Source of the DNA: an uncultured Lachnospiraceae bacterium
GTDB lineage: Bacteria; Bacillota; Clostridia; Lachnospirales; Lachnospiraceae
Direction: 5' to 3'
Length of the DNA: 51,239 nucleotides
Assembly: GCA_947593735.1 (NCBI GenBank)
Contig: CANQDT010000017.1
Span: 1-51,239 of the forward strand
The notes under the pieces: generated by a model
Told to the model about the DNA's origin: nothing
Database searches by the model: none
Seen by the model: only the letters and a program-made list of their open reading frames with translations
Position numbers and translations under genes: made by a program
Shown: positions 31,418 through 40,773 of the stretch, one piece after another
Layout: every line of letters begins with the position of its first letter
How positions within the stretch are numbered: position 1 is the first letter of the stretch

Positions 31418-31446
31418 TTGACATCGGAATCCTTTTCCTGTAAATT
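31418..31446 (+). promoter_or_regulatory. Likely larE promoter
   Basis: TTGACA (31418-31423), 17 bases, TAAATT (31441-31446). The -35 is perfect and the -10 matches four of six. It lies in chromosomal DNA just outside attR. Confidence 0.55.
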
Positions 31447-31529
31447 GATAGGTACAGAATCGATGGTCGGGAATTGAGCGGCGTAAGTTTTTTCCCAGGC
31501 TGTCTGGCGGAACGATGGGAGGAGAAAAA

Positions 31530-32378
31530 ATGAGCGGGACGGAGCGGAAAGGACCGGGCGCGGCTGAAAAGCTGGTTCGCCTGAGAGAATATCTGAAAGA
31601 ACTGGGGAGCGTTGCAGTCGCGTTTTCCGGAGGGGTGGATTCCACATTTTTGTTAAAAGTGGCTTACGATACGCTGGGATCGGATCATGTGATCGCGGTG
31701 ACGGCGCGATCGTGTTCGTTTCCGAAACGGGAACTGGAGGAAGCAAAAGCGTTTTGTGAAAAAGAGGGCGTCCGGCATTTCATCTGTGAGTCGGAGGAAC
31801 TCAAGATCGACGGATTCAGCGATAATCCGCCCAACCGGTGTTACCTCTGCAAAAAGGAATTGTTTGAAAAGATGATCCGGGTCGCCGGGGAGCAGAATAT
31901 CAGGAATGTCGCGGAGGGTTCCAATATGGACGATAATGGGGATTACCGACCGGGGCTTGCCGCAGTGGCGGAATTGCATGTCAGGAGCCCGCTGCGCCAT
32001 GCCGGGCTGTACAAGGAAGAAATCCGGAGATTGTCGAAAGAGATGGGGCTGCCTACCTGGAAGAAACAATCCTTTGCCTGCCTTTCGTCCCGGTTTGCGT
32101 ACGGAGAGAAGATCACGGAGGAAAAGCTGGCGATGGTGGACCGCGCGGAGCAGCTTCTGCTGGATAAAGGATTCCGCCAGGTCCGGGTCCGTATCCACGA
32201 CAGAATGGCAAGGATCGAGATCATGCCGGATGAATTTGAGAAGCTCGTGGAGAAAGAGATGCGGGAGGAAGTGACAGACAAACTGAGATCGTACGGCTTT
32301 ACGTATGTCAGCATGGATCTGGTGGGTTACCGCACGGGGAGCATGAACGAGACGCTGAAAGAAGAAGACCGGGCGTGA
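31530..32378 (+). CDS. larE: LarE-type ATP-dependent sulfur transferase
   Basis: LarE adenylates and thiolates pyridinium carboxylates while making the nickel-pincer cofactor of lactate racemase. The 282 residues have the PP-loop AFSGGVDSTFLLK, then NPPNRCYLCKKELF and, at the position of the sacrificial Cys, QSFACLSSRFAYGEKI. The extra CxxC suggests the iron-sulfur-dependent version that takes sulfur from a cluster rather than from the protein Cys, but this is inference. The ATG at 31530 follows GGGAGGAG; an ATG at 31515 is in frame but lies upstream of that site. No larA, larB or larC is in the window. A terminator follows. Confidence 0.87.
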   Translation: MSGTERKGPGAAEKLVRLREYLKELGSVAVAFSGGVDSTFLLKVAYDTLGSDHVIAVTARSCSFPKRELEEAKAFCEKEGVRHFICESEELKIDGFSDNPPNRCYLCKKELFEKMIRVAGEQNIRNVAEGSNMDDNGDYRPGLAAVAELHVRSPLRHAGLYKEEIRRLSKEMGLPTWKKQSFACLSSRFAYGEKITEEKLAMVDRAEQLLLDKGFRQVRVRIHDRMARIEIMPDEFEKLVEKEMREEVTDKLRSYGFTYVSMDLVGYRTGSMNETLKEEDRA

Positions 32379-32415
32379 GAGGGGCGTCCCTTTACGCGTG
32401 AAAGCAGGACAGAAG

Positions 32416-32453
32416 AAAAGCCCGTCCGAAGCAAACCTTCGGATGGGCTTTTT
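32416..32453. terminator. Terminator between larE and the convergent phosphoribosyltransferase gene
   Basis: AAAAGCCCGTCCGAAG and CTTCGGATGGGCTTTTT pair with one wobble, with A- and T-runs on both sides. It can serve both converging genes. Confidence 0.85.
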
Positions 32454-32478
32454 GCACAATGCCGCCGCGGCGATCGGA

Positions 32479-33120
32479 TCATAACCGGGAATATCCGTAT
32501 CCGTTTACGATCGCGTCGATTTTTTTCTTTTCCGCGCACAGAGGGCAGTCCTTGAATGCATAAGTTTTGTAATCCGGGAGGTCGTTTGTGTTGAAGATCG
32601 AAGAAATCTTGATTCCGTCTTTTGCGTCGATCGCGCTGAAGATCGCGTCGATGCCGACGACATTACCGTTGTAATACTTGATACATTCGAGGCTTCGGTT
32701 GATTGTCTTTCCGGTCGTGCAGGAAGCGATCAGGAGCAGGACGTTTTTGCCCCATACCATGGGCTGGATGTTGTCCCGGAAGATCATCTGCCCGTTCATA
32801 TTGTATTCCGGAGTGATCACATGGATCTCCTGATCCTGGTTGATCGCGTTGACTCCGTTGCGGGTCAGTTCCTGCGCGAGAAAACCGCCTACCACTTCGC
32901 ATCCGTCCATGCAGATGATGGTATTGATCGGAGTGCTGTTGATGTAAGCCTTCGCCATTGTCCGCGCGGCTTCCTTCGCCATTTTGTGACCATATTTAAT
33001 GCCTGTCATATCGACGTAATAGTTTACATGAGAGTGGTTGGTCGCGAAATGTCCGGGCATAACCTGTAAAACAACTTTCTTATTTCCCTTTGCGTATACT
33101 TTCATAAATCGTTCCTGCAT
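32479..33120 (-). CDS. Phosphoribosyltransferase-like protein (PyrE-related) with altered PRPP loop
   Basis: The 213 residues have the type I PRTase layout. NTIICMDGCEVVGGFLAQEL lies in the region where OPRT has its E-x-x-G block, and VLLLIASCTTGKTINRSLECI stands where the PRPP loop normally reads with two acidic residues and TTG. The acidic pair is replaced by Ala-Ser, though TTGKT is kept. The C-terminus has CPLCAEKKKIDAIVNGYG, a CxxC not usual in OPRT. Related proteins are often labelled orotate phosphoribosyltransferase, but the altered loop makes catalysis uncertain. GGAGGG precedes the ATG, and it has its own promoter. Confidence 0.7.
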   Translation of the reverse strand: MQERFMKVYAKGNKKVVLQVMPGHFATNHSHVNYYVDMTGIKYGHKMAKEAARTMAKAYINSTPINTIICMDGCEVVGGFLAQELTRNGVNAINQDQEIHVITPEYNMNGQMIFRDNIQPMVWGKNVLLLIASCTTGKTINRSLECIKYYNGNVVGIDAIFSAIDAKDGIKISSIFNTNDLPDYKTYAFKDCPLCAEKKKIDAIVNGYGYSRL

Positions 33121-33177
33121 CGTTGTCCCTCCTGACGTAACTTTCTATTTCTGAAATTAAGCAGATTATTTTCCATA

Positions 33178-33206
33178 ATTGTATCATATTGACAGTAAAA
33201 ACTCAA
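33178..33206 (-). promoter_or_regulatory. Promoter of the phosphoribosyltransferase-like gene
   Basis: Reverse strand TTGAGT (33206-33201), 17 bases, TACAAT (33183-33178). Confidence 0.7.
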
Positions 33207-33354
33207 TAAAAATGTAGCGCCTGTTTCCATCCGGTTATGAAAGCGCTCCGCGCGGCATACATTAGACACGAAGAAAGGGAGCGGCAAAACAGGCAGGGAG
33301 CCGGGCACCACGGAACCTGAGAGGGCAGGGAGGAAAGAAAAAAGGCGGAAACCG

Positions 33355-33383
33355 TTGCAAATGCCCGCTTGTATGCCTATAAT
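33355..33383 (+). promoter_or_regulatory. feoAB promoter
   Basis: TTGCAA (33355-33360), 17 bases, TATAAT (33378-33383). The start point near 33390 leaves a leader of about 100 bases. I see no clear Fur box in the promoter. Confidence 0.75.
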
Positions 33384-33493
33384 AGAAGATGGATCAGGAC
33401 AGGAGTTTTGCTGGGAAGATCAGAAAAGGCATCTTTATTTTTTTCAGACGGAAAACTCGTGCAAAAGAAAAGAAGGATAGAAAAGAGGATTTT

Positions 33494-35851
33494 ATGACAC
33501 TGGATAAACTGGAACCCGGACAGGCAGCCGTGATCGATACGGTAGGAGGGCAGGGCGCGCTCCGGCAGCATTTTCTCGATATGGGCGTGATCCCCGGAAC
33601 AGAAGTCATACTGGAGAAATACGCGCCGATGGGCGACCCGATGGAACTGCGCATCCGCGGCTACCAGCTCACACTGCGGCTGGCGGACGCGGAAAAAATT
33701 GAAATTCACGGAGTCAGGGAATACGTTCCTGAAGTCGCGGAGACGAAAAGCAGGGGTACAAGGAAACGGGAACACCCCGGACTGGGCGAAGGAGGGCGGT
33801 ACCACAGTAAGGCGAAGGAAAGACCGCTTCCGGACGGCGCGACGATCGATCTTGCGCTTGCGGGAAATCAGAATTGCGGAAAAACAACGCTGTTTAACCA
33901 GCTGACCGGCTCGAACCAGCATGTCGGGAATTTTCCCGGCGTTACGGTCGACCGGAAAAGCGGTACGGTCAGGGGAAAGGCGGATGCCGAAGTGACCGAT
34001 CTTCCGGGGATCTATTCGCTTTCGCCCTATTCCAGTGAAGAAATGGTATCAAGGCGGTTTCTCCTGGAGGAGCAGCCTGCAGGGATCATCAATATTGTAG
34101 ACGCGACGAATATTGAGCGGAACCTTTATCTCACGATGCAGCTGATGGAATTAAATATGCCGATGGTGCTCGCGCTGAATATGATGGATGAAGTGCGGGG
34201 AAATGGAGGCTCGATCCGCATTAACGAGATGGAGGAATTGCTGGGTATACCGGTCGTTCCGATCTCCGCCGCCAAAAACGAGGGGATCGGGGAGCTGATC
34301 GGACACGCGCTCCACGTGGCAAAATATCAGGAATGTCCGGGCAGGATGGACTTCTGCGCGGAAGACCGGAACGGCGGCGCGGTTCACCGCTGCCTGCACG
34401 GGATCATGCATCTGATCGAGGACCATGCGGAGAAGGCGGGCATCCCGGTCCGGTTCGCCGCGACCAAGGTCGTGGAGGGGGACAGCCAGATTGAGGAAGC
34501 GCTGGACCTGACGGATCATGAAAAAGAAATGATCGAACATATCATTTGCCAGATGGAGGAGGAGCGCGGATTGGACCGGGCGGCGGCGATCGCGGATATG
34601 CGGTTTTCTTTTATCGCGGCGCTGGTGGACGAGTGTGTGGTAAAACCGAAAGAGAGCAGAGAACGGGAAAGAAGCCGCGCGATCGACCGGATCCTGACCG
34701 GGAAATATACGGCGATCCCCTCCTTCATCGGGATCATGGGGCTGGTGTTTTATCTGACTTTTCATGTGATCGGCGCCTGGCTTCAGCAGCTGCTTGAAAA
34801 AGCGATCGATCAGGCGGCGGCGCTTGCGGAGAGGGGAATGGACGTCCTGGGCGTGAACGATGTGGTGCGCTCCCTTCTGTTGGACGGCATTTTCAAAGGC
34901 GTGGGAAGCGTGCTGAGTTTCCTTCCGATCATTGTCACGCTGTTTTTTTTCCTTTCCCTGCTGGAGGATACGGGATATATGGCGCGGGTCGCGTTCGTTA
35001 TGGATAAATTGCTGCGGAAGATCGGCTTGTCCGGCAGGAGCAGCGTGCCGATGCTGATCGGGTTCGGATGCTCGGTGCCCGGCATTATGGCAAGCCGGAC
35101 GCTGCCATCGGAGCGGGACCGGAAAATGACGATCATGATGGTGCCGTTCATGAGCTGTACGGCGAAGCTTCCGATCTACGGATTTTTTACGGCGGCGTTT
35201 TTCCCGGAATACAGCGGGCTGATCATGATCGGGCTGTATTTATTTGGCATCCTGACCGGGATCCTGACCGCTCTGATCTGGAAGCGGACGATCTTTCAGG
35301 GCGAAGCGGTTCCGTTCGTGATGGAGCTTCCCAATTACCGGATTCCGGGTATGAAAAACGTGGCGCAGCTTCTCTGGGACAAAGCGAAGGATTTTCTGCA
35401 GCGGGCGTTTACCATTATCTTTCTGGCGACGATCGTGATCTGGTTTTTGCAGACGTTCAGCCCGCGATTGAATTTTGTGACCGATTCCAGGGACAGTATT
35501 TTGGCGGTCATATCAGGCGCGATCGCTCCGGTTTTCGCGCCGCTCGGTTTTGGGGACTGGAAGATTTCGACGGCACTCATTTCTGGCTTTATCGCGAAAG
35601 AGAGCGTCGTTTCCACATTGTCGGTCCTGTATGGGAACACGAAAATGATCCTGAGCGCGATCACGCCGCTTTCCGCGGCTTCGCTTCTCGTCTTTTGCCT
35701 GCTTTATACGCCCTGCGTTGCGGCGGTCGCGTCGATCCGGAGGGAACTCGGGACAAGATGGGCGATCGGGATCGTCATTTTGCAGTGCATGATCGCGTGG
35801 ATCTGCGCGATGCTCGTCCGGCTTGCCGGGCTTTTGCTCGGATTCTCGTAA
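33494..35851 (+). CDS. feoB: FeoA-FeoB fusion, ferrous iron transporter
   Basis: The 785-residue protein imports Fe2+. Residues 1-75 are a FeoA (SH3-like) domain (LDKLEPGQAAVIDTVGG...LRQHFLDMGVIPGT). After a basic linker comes the FeoB GTPase with G1 GNQNCGKTT (from G124), G3 DLPGIYS and G4 LNMMD, then the membrane part with two Gate motifs (RSSVPMLIGFGCSVPGIMASRTL and FIAKESVVSTLSVLYGN). The usual GNPNCGKT reads GNQNCGKT. The ATG at 33494 begins the FeoA domain; an in-frame ATG at 33389 sits at the transcript start and is rejected. FeoA and FeoB are usually separate genes; fused forms occur in some Clostridia and Bacteroidetes. Confidence 0.94.
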   Translation: MTLDKLEPGQAAVIDTVGGQGALRQHFLDMGVIPGTEVILEKYAPMGDPMELRIRGYQLTLRLADAEKIEIHGVREYVPEVAETKSRGTRKREHPGLGEGGRYHSKAKERPLPDGATIDLALAGNQNCGKTTLFNQLTGSNQHVGNFPGVTVDRKSGTVRGKADAEVTDLPGIYSLSPYSSEEMVSRRFLLEEQPAGIINIVDATNIERNLYLTMQLMELNMPMVLALNMMDEVRGNGGSIRINEMEELLGIPVVPISAAKNEGIGELIGHALHVAKYQECPGRMDFCAEDRNGGAVHRCLHGIMHLIEDHAEKAGIPVRFAATKVVEGDSQIEEALDLTDHEKEMIEHIICQMEEERGLDRAAAIADMRFSFIAALVDECVVKPKESRERERSRAIDRILTGKYTAIPSFIGIMGLVFYLTFHVIGAWLQQLLEKAIDQAAALAERGMDVLGVNDVVRSLLLDGIFKGVGSVLSFLPIIVTLFFFLSLLEDTGYMARVAFVMDKLLRKIGLSGRSSVPMLIGFGCSVPGIMASRTLPSERDRKMTIMMVPFMSCTAKLPIYGFFTAAFFPEYSGLIMIGLYLFGILTGILTALIWKRTIFQGEAVPFVMELPNYRIPGMKNVAQLLWDKAKDFLQRAFTIIFLATIVIWFLQTFSPRLNFVTDSRDSILAVISGAIAPVFAPLGFGDWKISTALISGFIAKESVVSTLSVLYGNTKMILSAITPLSAASLLVFCLLYTPCVAAVASIRRELGTRWAIGIVILQCMIAWICAMLVRLAGLLLGFS

Positions 35852-35939
35852 GATGGGGCGAAAATCGCGGCTCCGGGGACGGAAAAGGCGGTTTTCGGGA
35901 GCGCGGGAACGGATATTTAAAAATATTTGAATCTCTCTG

Positions 35940-35968
35940 TTGAAAACTTGAAAAGAATGTGGTATGAT
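35940..35968 (+). promoter_or_regulatory. Promoter of tRNA-Thr
   Basis: TTGAAA (35940-35945), 17 bases, TATGAT (35963-35968) with a TGG extension, ending about 15 bases before the tRNA. Confidence 0.75.
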
Positions 35969-35983
35969 AATTTTCGTTGACAA

Positions 35984-36056
35984 GCTGAAATAGCTCAGTT
36001 GGTAGAGCACTTCACTCGTAATGAAGGGGTCGTCGGTTCGAGTCCGATTTTCAGCT
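35984..36056 (+). tRNA. tRNA-Thr (CGT)
   Basis: Acceptor GCTGAAA pairs with TTTCAGC. The anticodon stem CTTCA/TGAAG encloses CTCGTAA, anticodon CGT. T-arm GTCGG TTCGAGT CCGAT. No encoded CCA. Confidence 0.95.
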
Positions 36057-36058
36057 TT

Positions 36059-36107
36059 TAAAAGGGGGAAGCCGCCCGGGAGAGATCCTTGAGTGGCAAC
36101 CCCTTTT
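36059..36107 (+). terminator. Terminator behind tRNA-Thr
   Basis: AAAAGGGG and CCCCTTTTT are complementary around a loop of about 30 bases that contains smaller stems. The T-run follows the 3' arm. Confidence 0.55.
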
Positions 36108-36139
36108 TCTGAACGGGGATAAAAGCGGAGAAGACGGAT

Positions 36140-39100
36140 ATGGGATTTACGCATCTGCACGTCCATACGGAATACAGCCTGCTGGACGGATCGAGTAAAA
36201 TTGAAGAGATCGCGAAGCGCGCGAAGGAGCTTGGGATGGACAGCCTTGCCATCACGGATCACGGCGTGATGTACGGCGTTATTGATTTTTACAGGGCATG
36301 CCGCGACGCGGGGGTAAAGCCGATCATCGGCTGCGAGATCTATGTGGCGCCGGGGTCCAGGTTCGACCGGGAAACGGGCAAAGGGGAAGAACGGTATTAT
36401 CATCTGGTATTGCTGGCGGAAAATGACCTGGGATATCACAATCTTATGAAGATCGTTTCGCGCGGATTTACGGAGGGATTTTATTATAAGCCGCGCGTCG
36501 ATTATGAAGTGCTGGAACAGTTCCATGAGGGGATCATCGCGCTGAGCGCGTGCCTTGCCGGGGAGGTCGCGACCTGGCTCACGCGGGGAATGTACGAGGA
36601 AGCGAAGAAATCCGCGCTGCATCTGGAATCGGTATTTGGAAAGGGCAATTTTTATCTGGAGCTGCAGGATCACGGGATCAGCGAGCAGGCGGCGGTCAAT
36701 CAGGGCTTGCTGCGGATGTCGGAGGAGACGGGGATCCCGCTTGTGGCGACGAACGACGTGCATTATATCTATGATACGGATGTGGAAGCGCACGATATTT
36801 TGTTATGCATCCAGACCGGGAAAAAGTTGGCGGATCAGGACCGGATGCGCTATGAGGGAGGACAGTTTTATCTGAAATCCCCCGAACAGATGGCGGAGCT
36901 GTTTCCGTATTGCAGGGAGGCTGTTGAAAATACCTGCGCGATCGCAAAGCGGTGCAATGTGGAGATTGTCTTCGGGGAGCGCAAGCTGCCCCATTATGAT
37001 GTGCCGGATGGAAAGGATTCGTTTACGTTTCTCAAAGAATTATGCCGGGAAGGGCTGGTCCGCCGGTATGGGAACGATCCGTCGAAGGAGCTTTTGGAAC
37101 GGCTGGAATATGAATTGAACACGATCCACAGCATGGGCTTTGTCGACTATTTTCTGGTCGTCTGGGATTTTATCAAATACGCGAAGGACCACGGGATCGC
37201 TGTCGGTCCGGGGCGCGGATCGGCGGCGGGAAGCATTGTCTCGTACTGCCTTTCGATCACGGATATCGATCCGATCCGGTACCAGCTCCTGTTCGAGCGG
37301 TTCCTGAATCCGGAGCGCGTGACGATGCCCGATATTGATATTGATTTCTGCTTCGAGCGGCGGCAGGAAGTCATTGATTATGTAGTTAAGAAATATGGAA
37401 AAGAAAAGGTCGTGCAGATCGTTACGTTCGGAACGATGGCGGCAAAAGGCGTGATCCGGGATGTGGGACGGGTGCTGGATATTCCCTATGCCGCTGTGGA
37501 CGCGCTTGCCAAGATGGTTCCGCAGGAATTGGGGATCACGATCGATAAGACGCTCAATATGCACGGCGATCTGTACAGGGCGTACGAATCGGATGAGCAG
37601 ACCAAAAATCTGATCGATATGGCGAGACGGCTGGAAGGGCTGCCGCGCCATTGTTCCACCCACGCGGCGGGAGTCGTGATCGGTCAGAAGTCGATCGACG
37701 AGTATGTCCCGTTGTCGAAAGGGGTGGAGGACGCGATCACGACCCAGTATACGATGACGACGATCGAGGAACTGGGTCTGTTGAAGATGGATTTTCTTGG
37801 ACTCCGGACGCTCACGGTGATCCAGAATGCGTTTGCGATGGCGTCGGAACGGATCGGAAAAGAACTTCGCGCCGGTGACATTGATTATGCGGATCCGAAG
37901 GTATATGAACTGATCGGCTCGGGAAAGACGGAGGGCGTGTTCCAGCTGGAAAGCGCCGGAATGAAGAACTTTATGAAGGAATTAAAGCCGGATTGCCTGG
38001 AGGATGTGATCGCGGGGATCTCCCTGTACCGTCCGGGTCCGATGGATTTTATCCCTCAATATATCCATGGGAAAAATCATCCGGAGGAGGTTGTCTATGA
38101 TTGCCCGCAGCTGAAGAAGATCCTCGCGCCGACATACGGCTGTATCGTATACCAGGAGCAGGTAATGCAGATCGTCATGGAGCTTGCGGGATATACGATG
38201 GGCAGAAGCGATCTGGTCCGCCGCGCGATGTCAAAGAAGAAAGAATCCGTCATGCGGCAGGAACGCCAGAATTTTGTCTATGGAAACGAGGAGCTTGGCG
38301 TCGCCGGATGCATCAAAAACGGGATTTCCGAGGAAGTCGCGAATAAAATTTTTGATAATATGGTGGACTTCGCCAAGTACGCGTTCAATAAATCCCATGC
38401 GGCTGCCTATGCGGTAGTGGCATATCAGACCGCGTATCTGAAACAGTATTATCCGGTTGAATTTATGGCGGCGCTGATGACGTCCGTGCTCGGCAATCCG
38501 AACAAGGTGGCGGAATATATTCTGGACAGCCGGAAAATGGGAATTTCGATCCTTCCGCCCCATGTGAACCGGGGAACCGGCAATTTTTCTGTGGATAACG
38601 GGAATATCCGGTACGGGCTTTCCGCGATCAAGAGTATCGGGAAGACCGTGATCGATACGATCGTGGAAGAACGGGAGCAACACGGGCTGTTTGTCAGCCT
38701 CCAGGATTTTATTGAGCGGCTTTCCTCCCGGGAAGTGAACAGGAGGACGATCGAGAGCTTTATCAAAGCCGGCGCGTTTGACGGTCTTGGGGCGACCAGA
38801 AAGCAGCAGATGATGATGTATGAGGGAATCCTTGACAGCGTGAACCGGGAACGCAAGACCGCTGTCACAGGGCAGATGAATTTCCTTGATTTTCTGAGCC
38901 AGGAGGAAAAGCAGGAGTTTGAGATCCGCTATCCGGACTGCGGGGAATACAGCAAAGAAGAAATGCTCTCGATGGAAAAAGAGGTGCTGGGAATTTATGT
39001 AAGCGGTCATCCGCTGGAGGCTTTCCAGAAATCCATGGAGACCCATATCACGGCGACGACAGCGGATTTCCTGCTCGATGAGGAGACAGGAAAAACCATT

Positions 39101-39610
39101 GCCGTCGATAACCGCGAATATATTGTAGGCGGACTGGTTACCAATATTACCGTAAAGCTGACGAAGAACAATCAGAACATGGCGTTTGTGACGCTGGAGG
39201 ACCTGGTCGGCACGATCGAGATCATTGTGTTCCCGCGGGATTATGAAAAATTCCGGAGCGATCTCGTCCTTGATAACAAACTGTATGTGGTCGGACACGC
39301 CTCCATTTCCGAGGAAACGGGCAAGCTGATCTGCCAGCGCATCATCCCGTTCGATGATGTGCCGAAAGAGCTGTGGATCCAGTTCGCGGGCAAGGAAGCG
39401 TACGGGGAGCACAAAGATCAGCTGCTTCATATATTAAAAGAGCAGAACGGCAGCATACCGGTCATCGTATATTGCAGGGCGGAAAAAGCGTTTCTCCGGC
39501 TGCCCGCGAAATATGCGGTTGTGCAGGATGACGGCGTTTTGTCGGAATTAAAAACGAATTTTGGCGAATCCAATATCGCGATCAGGGAAAAGGCTATTGA
39601 AAAATACTGA
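36140..39610 (+). CDS. dnaE: DNA polymerase III alpha subunit, DnaE type
   Basis: The 1156-residue replicative polymerase starts with a PHP domain (FTHLHVHTEYSLLDGSS). The palm domain carries VTMPDIDIDFCFERR with catalytic aspartates (about 398-402) and GPGRGSAAGSIVSYCL before it. A helix-hairpin-helix and an OB-fold domain (about 1000-1075, TKNNQNMAFVTLEDLVGTIEIIVFPRDYEKF) follow. It lacks the proofreading domain of PolC, the main Gram-positive enzyme, so it probably acts in primer extension and lesion bypass as DnaE does in Bacillus. Start ATG with GGAGAAGACGG; it is followed by pfkA, a common Firmicutes pairing. Confidence 0.96.
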   Translation: MGFTHLHVHTEYSLLDGSSKIEEIAKRAKELGMDSLAITDHGVMYGVIDFYRACRDAGVKPIIGCEIYVAPGSRFDRETGKGEERYYHLVLLAENDLGYHNLMKIVSRGFTEGFYYKPRVDYEVLEQFHEGIIALSACLAGEVATWLTRGMYEEAKKSALHLESVFGKGNFYLELQDHGISEQAAVNQGLLRMSEETGIPLVATNDVHYIYDTDVEAHDILLCIQTGKKLADQDRMRYEGGQFYLKSPEQMAELFPYCREAVENTCAIAKRCNVEIVFGERKLPHYDVPDGKDSFTFLKELCREGLVRRYGNDPSKELLERLEYELNTIHSMGFVDYFLVVWDFIKYAKDHGIAVGPGRGSAAGSIVSYCLSITDIDPIRYQLLFERFLNPERVTMPDIDIDFCFERRQEVIDYVVKKYGKEKVVQIVTFGTMAAKGVIRDVGRVLDIPYAAVDALAKMVPQELGITIDKTLNMHGDLYRAYESDEQTKNLIDMARRLEGLPRHCSTHAAGVVIGQKSIDEYVPLSKGVEDAITTQYTMTTIEELGLLKMDFLGLRTLTVIQNAFAMASERIGKELRAGDIDYADPKVYELIGSGKTEGVFQLESAGMKNFMKELKPDCLEDVIAGISLYRPGPMDFIPQYIHGKNHPEEVVYDCPQLKKILAPTYGCIVYQEQVMQIVMELAGYTMGRSDLVRRAMSKKKESVMRQERQNFVYGNEELGVAGCIKNGISEEVANKIFDNMVDFAKYAFNKSHAAAYAVVAYQTAYLKQYYPVEFMAALMTSVLGNPNKVAEYILDSRKMGISILPPHVNRGTGNFSVDNGNIRYGLSAIKSIGKTVIDTIVEEREQHGLFVSLQDFIERLSSREVNRRTIESFIKAGAFDGLGATRKQQMMMYEGILDSVNRERKTAVTGQMNFLDFLSQEEKQEFEIRYPDCGEYSKEEMLSMEKEVLGIYVSGHPLEAFQKSMETHITATTADFLLDEETGKTIAVDNREYIVGGLVTNITVKLTKNNQNMAFVTLEDLVGTIEIIVFPRDYEKFRSDLVLDNKLYVVGHASISEETGKLICQRIIPFDDVPKELWIQFAGKEAYGEHKDQLLHILKEQNGSIPVIVYCRAEKAFLRLPAKYAVVQDDGVLSELKTNFGESNIAIREKAIEKY

Positions 39611-39683
39611 AATTTGATTTAAAATGGAAGCACTGGTGAAAAAAATATCAATCATATCAGGAATTGATTGGAGGGATAGATTG

Positions 39684-40670
39684 ATGGGAAATGCAGTTAA
39701 AACAATCGGCGTTCTGACCAGCGGCGGAGACGCGCCCGGGATGAATGCGGCAGTCCGCGCGGTAGTCCGGACAGCGATCTCACTCGGCGTCCGGGTCAAA
39801 GGGATAAAAAAAGGCTATAACGGTCTTCTGAATGAGGAGATCATTGATCTAAATTCCCGCGACGTATCCGAAACGCTCCAAAGGGGAGGAACGATACTTT
39901 ATACTGCAAGGTGTGAGGAATTTAAAACCGAGGAAGGTCAGAAGCGGGGCGCGGAAGTATGCCGGAAGTACGGCATAGACGGGCTTGTCGTGATCGGCGG
40001 CGACGGATCATTTAATGGCGCGAAGAAATTAGCCGAGCGCGGCATCAACGCGATCGGCATTCCGGGGACGATCGACCTGGATATTGCCTGCACGGATTAT
40101 ACGATCGGATTTGACACGGCGGTGAATACGGCGATGTCCGCGATCGACCGGATCCGGGATACGTCAAATTCCCATGAACGGTGCAGCATTGTGGAGGTTA
40201 TGGGGCGAAACGCCGGTTATATCGCGCTCTGGTGCGGGATCGCGAACGGCGCGGAGGATATTTTGATCCCGGAGAATTTCGACGGCAATCTGCCCCGCCT
40301 GGAACAGAAGATCATTGACAGCATCATCGCGAACCGCCAGAAGGGAAAGACCCATCATCTTGTCGTCAATGCGGAGGGGATCGGCAATTCCTACAGCATG
40401 GCGAGGCGGATCGAAGACGCGACGGGCGTTGAGACGAGGGCGACGATCCTCGGGCATATGCAGCGGGGCGGAAGCCCGACCGCCGTCGACCGGATGCACG
40501 CGTCCATGATGGGGGCGTATGCCGTGGAACTGTTGTGCAAAGGAAAAACGCAGCGCGTCGTTGCGTACCGGAACGGCACATATGTGGATTATGATATTAT
40601 GGAGGCACTGGAGATGCAGAAGGAGATCGATCCGTTCATGCTCCGTGTATCCCGTATGATGGCGAGATAA
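39684..40670 (+). CDS. pfkA: 6-phosphofructokinase, ATP type
   Basis: PfkA phosphorylates fructose-6-phosphate. LTSGGDAPGMNAAVR begins the ATP site and GGDGSFNGA marks the ATP-dependent (not pyrophosphate) class. The catalytic loop is GIPGTIDLDIACTDYTIGFDTA; the usual TIDND is TIDLD here, keeping both aspartates. EVMGRNAGYIA and the later GHMQRGGSPTAVDR complete the pattern. The 328 residues from the ATG at 39684, preceded by GGAGGGA, are of normal length; an in-frame frame opening at 39624 adds an unrelated 20 residues without a ribosome site. Confidence 0.95.
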   Translation: MGNAVKTIGVLTSGGDAPGMNAAVRAVVRTAISLGVRVKGIKKGYNGLLNEEIIDLNSRDVSETLQRGGTILYTARCEEFKTEEGQKRGAEVCRKYGIDGLVVIGGDGSFNGAKKLAERGINAIGIPGTIDLDIACTDYTIGFDTAVNTAMSAIDRIRDTSNSHERCSIVEVMGRNAGYIALWCGIANGAEDILIPENFDGNLPRLEQKIIDSIIANRQKGKTHHLVVNAEGIGNSYSMARRIEDATGVETRATILGHMQRGGSPTAVDRMHASMMGAYAVELLCKGKTQRVVAYRNGTYVDYDIMEALEMQKEIDPFMLRVSRMMAR

Positions 40671-40684
40671 AAACAAAAGAGAAG

Positions 40685-40733
40685 ACAGCCGTGTTTTCAC
40701 CGATGGACGGATCAGTGGGAACCGGCTGTTTTT
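40685..40733 (+). terminator. Terminator behind pfkA
   Basis: ACAGCCG (40685-40691) pairs with CGGCTGT (40723-40729), followed by TTTTTG; the loop is about 30 bases. Confidence 0.6.
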
Positions 40734-40773
40734 GTCATAAAAGCAGGATGAGCATGGCAGGAAAGGAAAAGGA

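Noticed and set aside
31372..31746. Reverse frame beside attR
   Set aside because: Mostly antisense to larE, Pro/Ser-rich, no ribosome site.
33121..33388. Fur box or riboswitch before feoAB
   Set aside because: Two divergent promoters explain the gap; no clear palindrome of the Fur type or known riboswitch core was seen.
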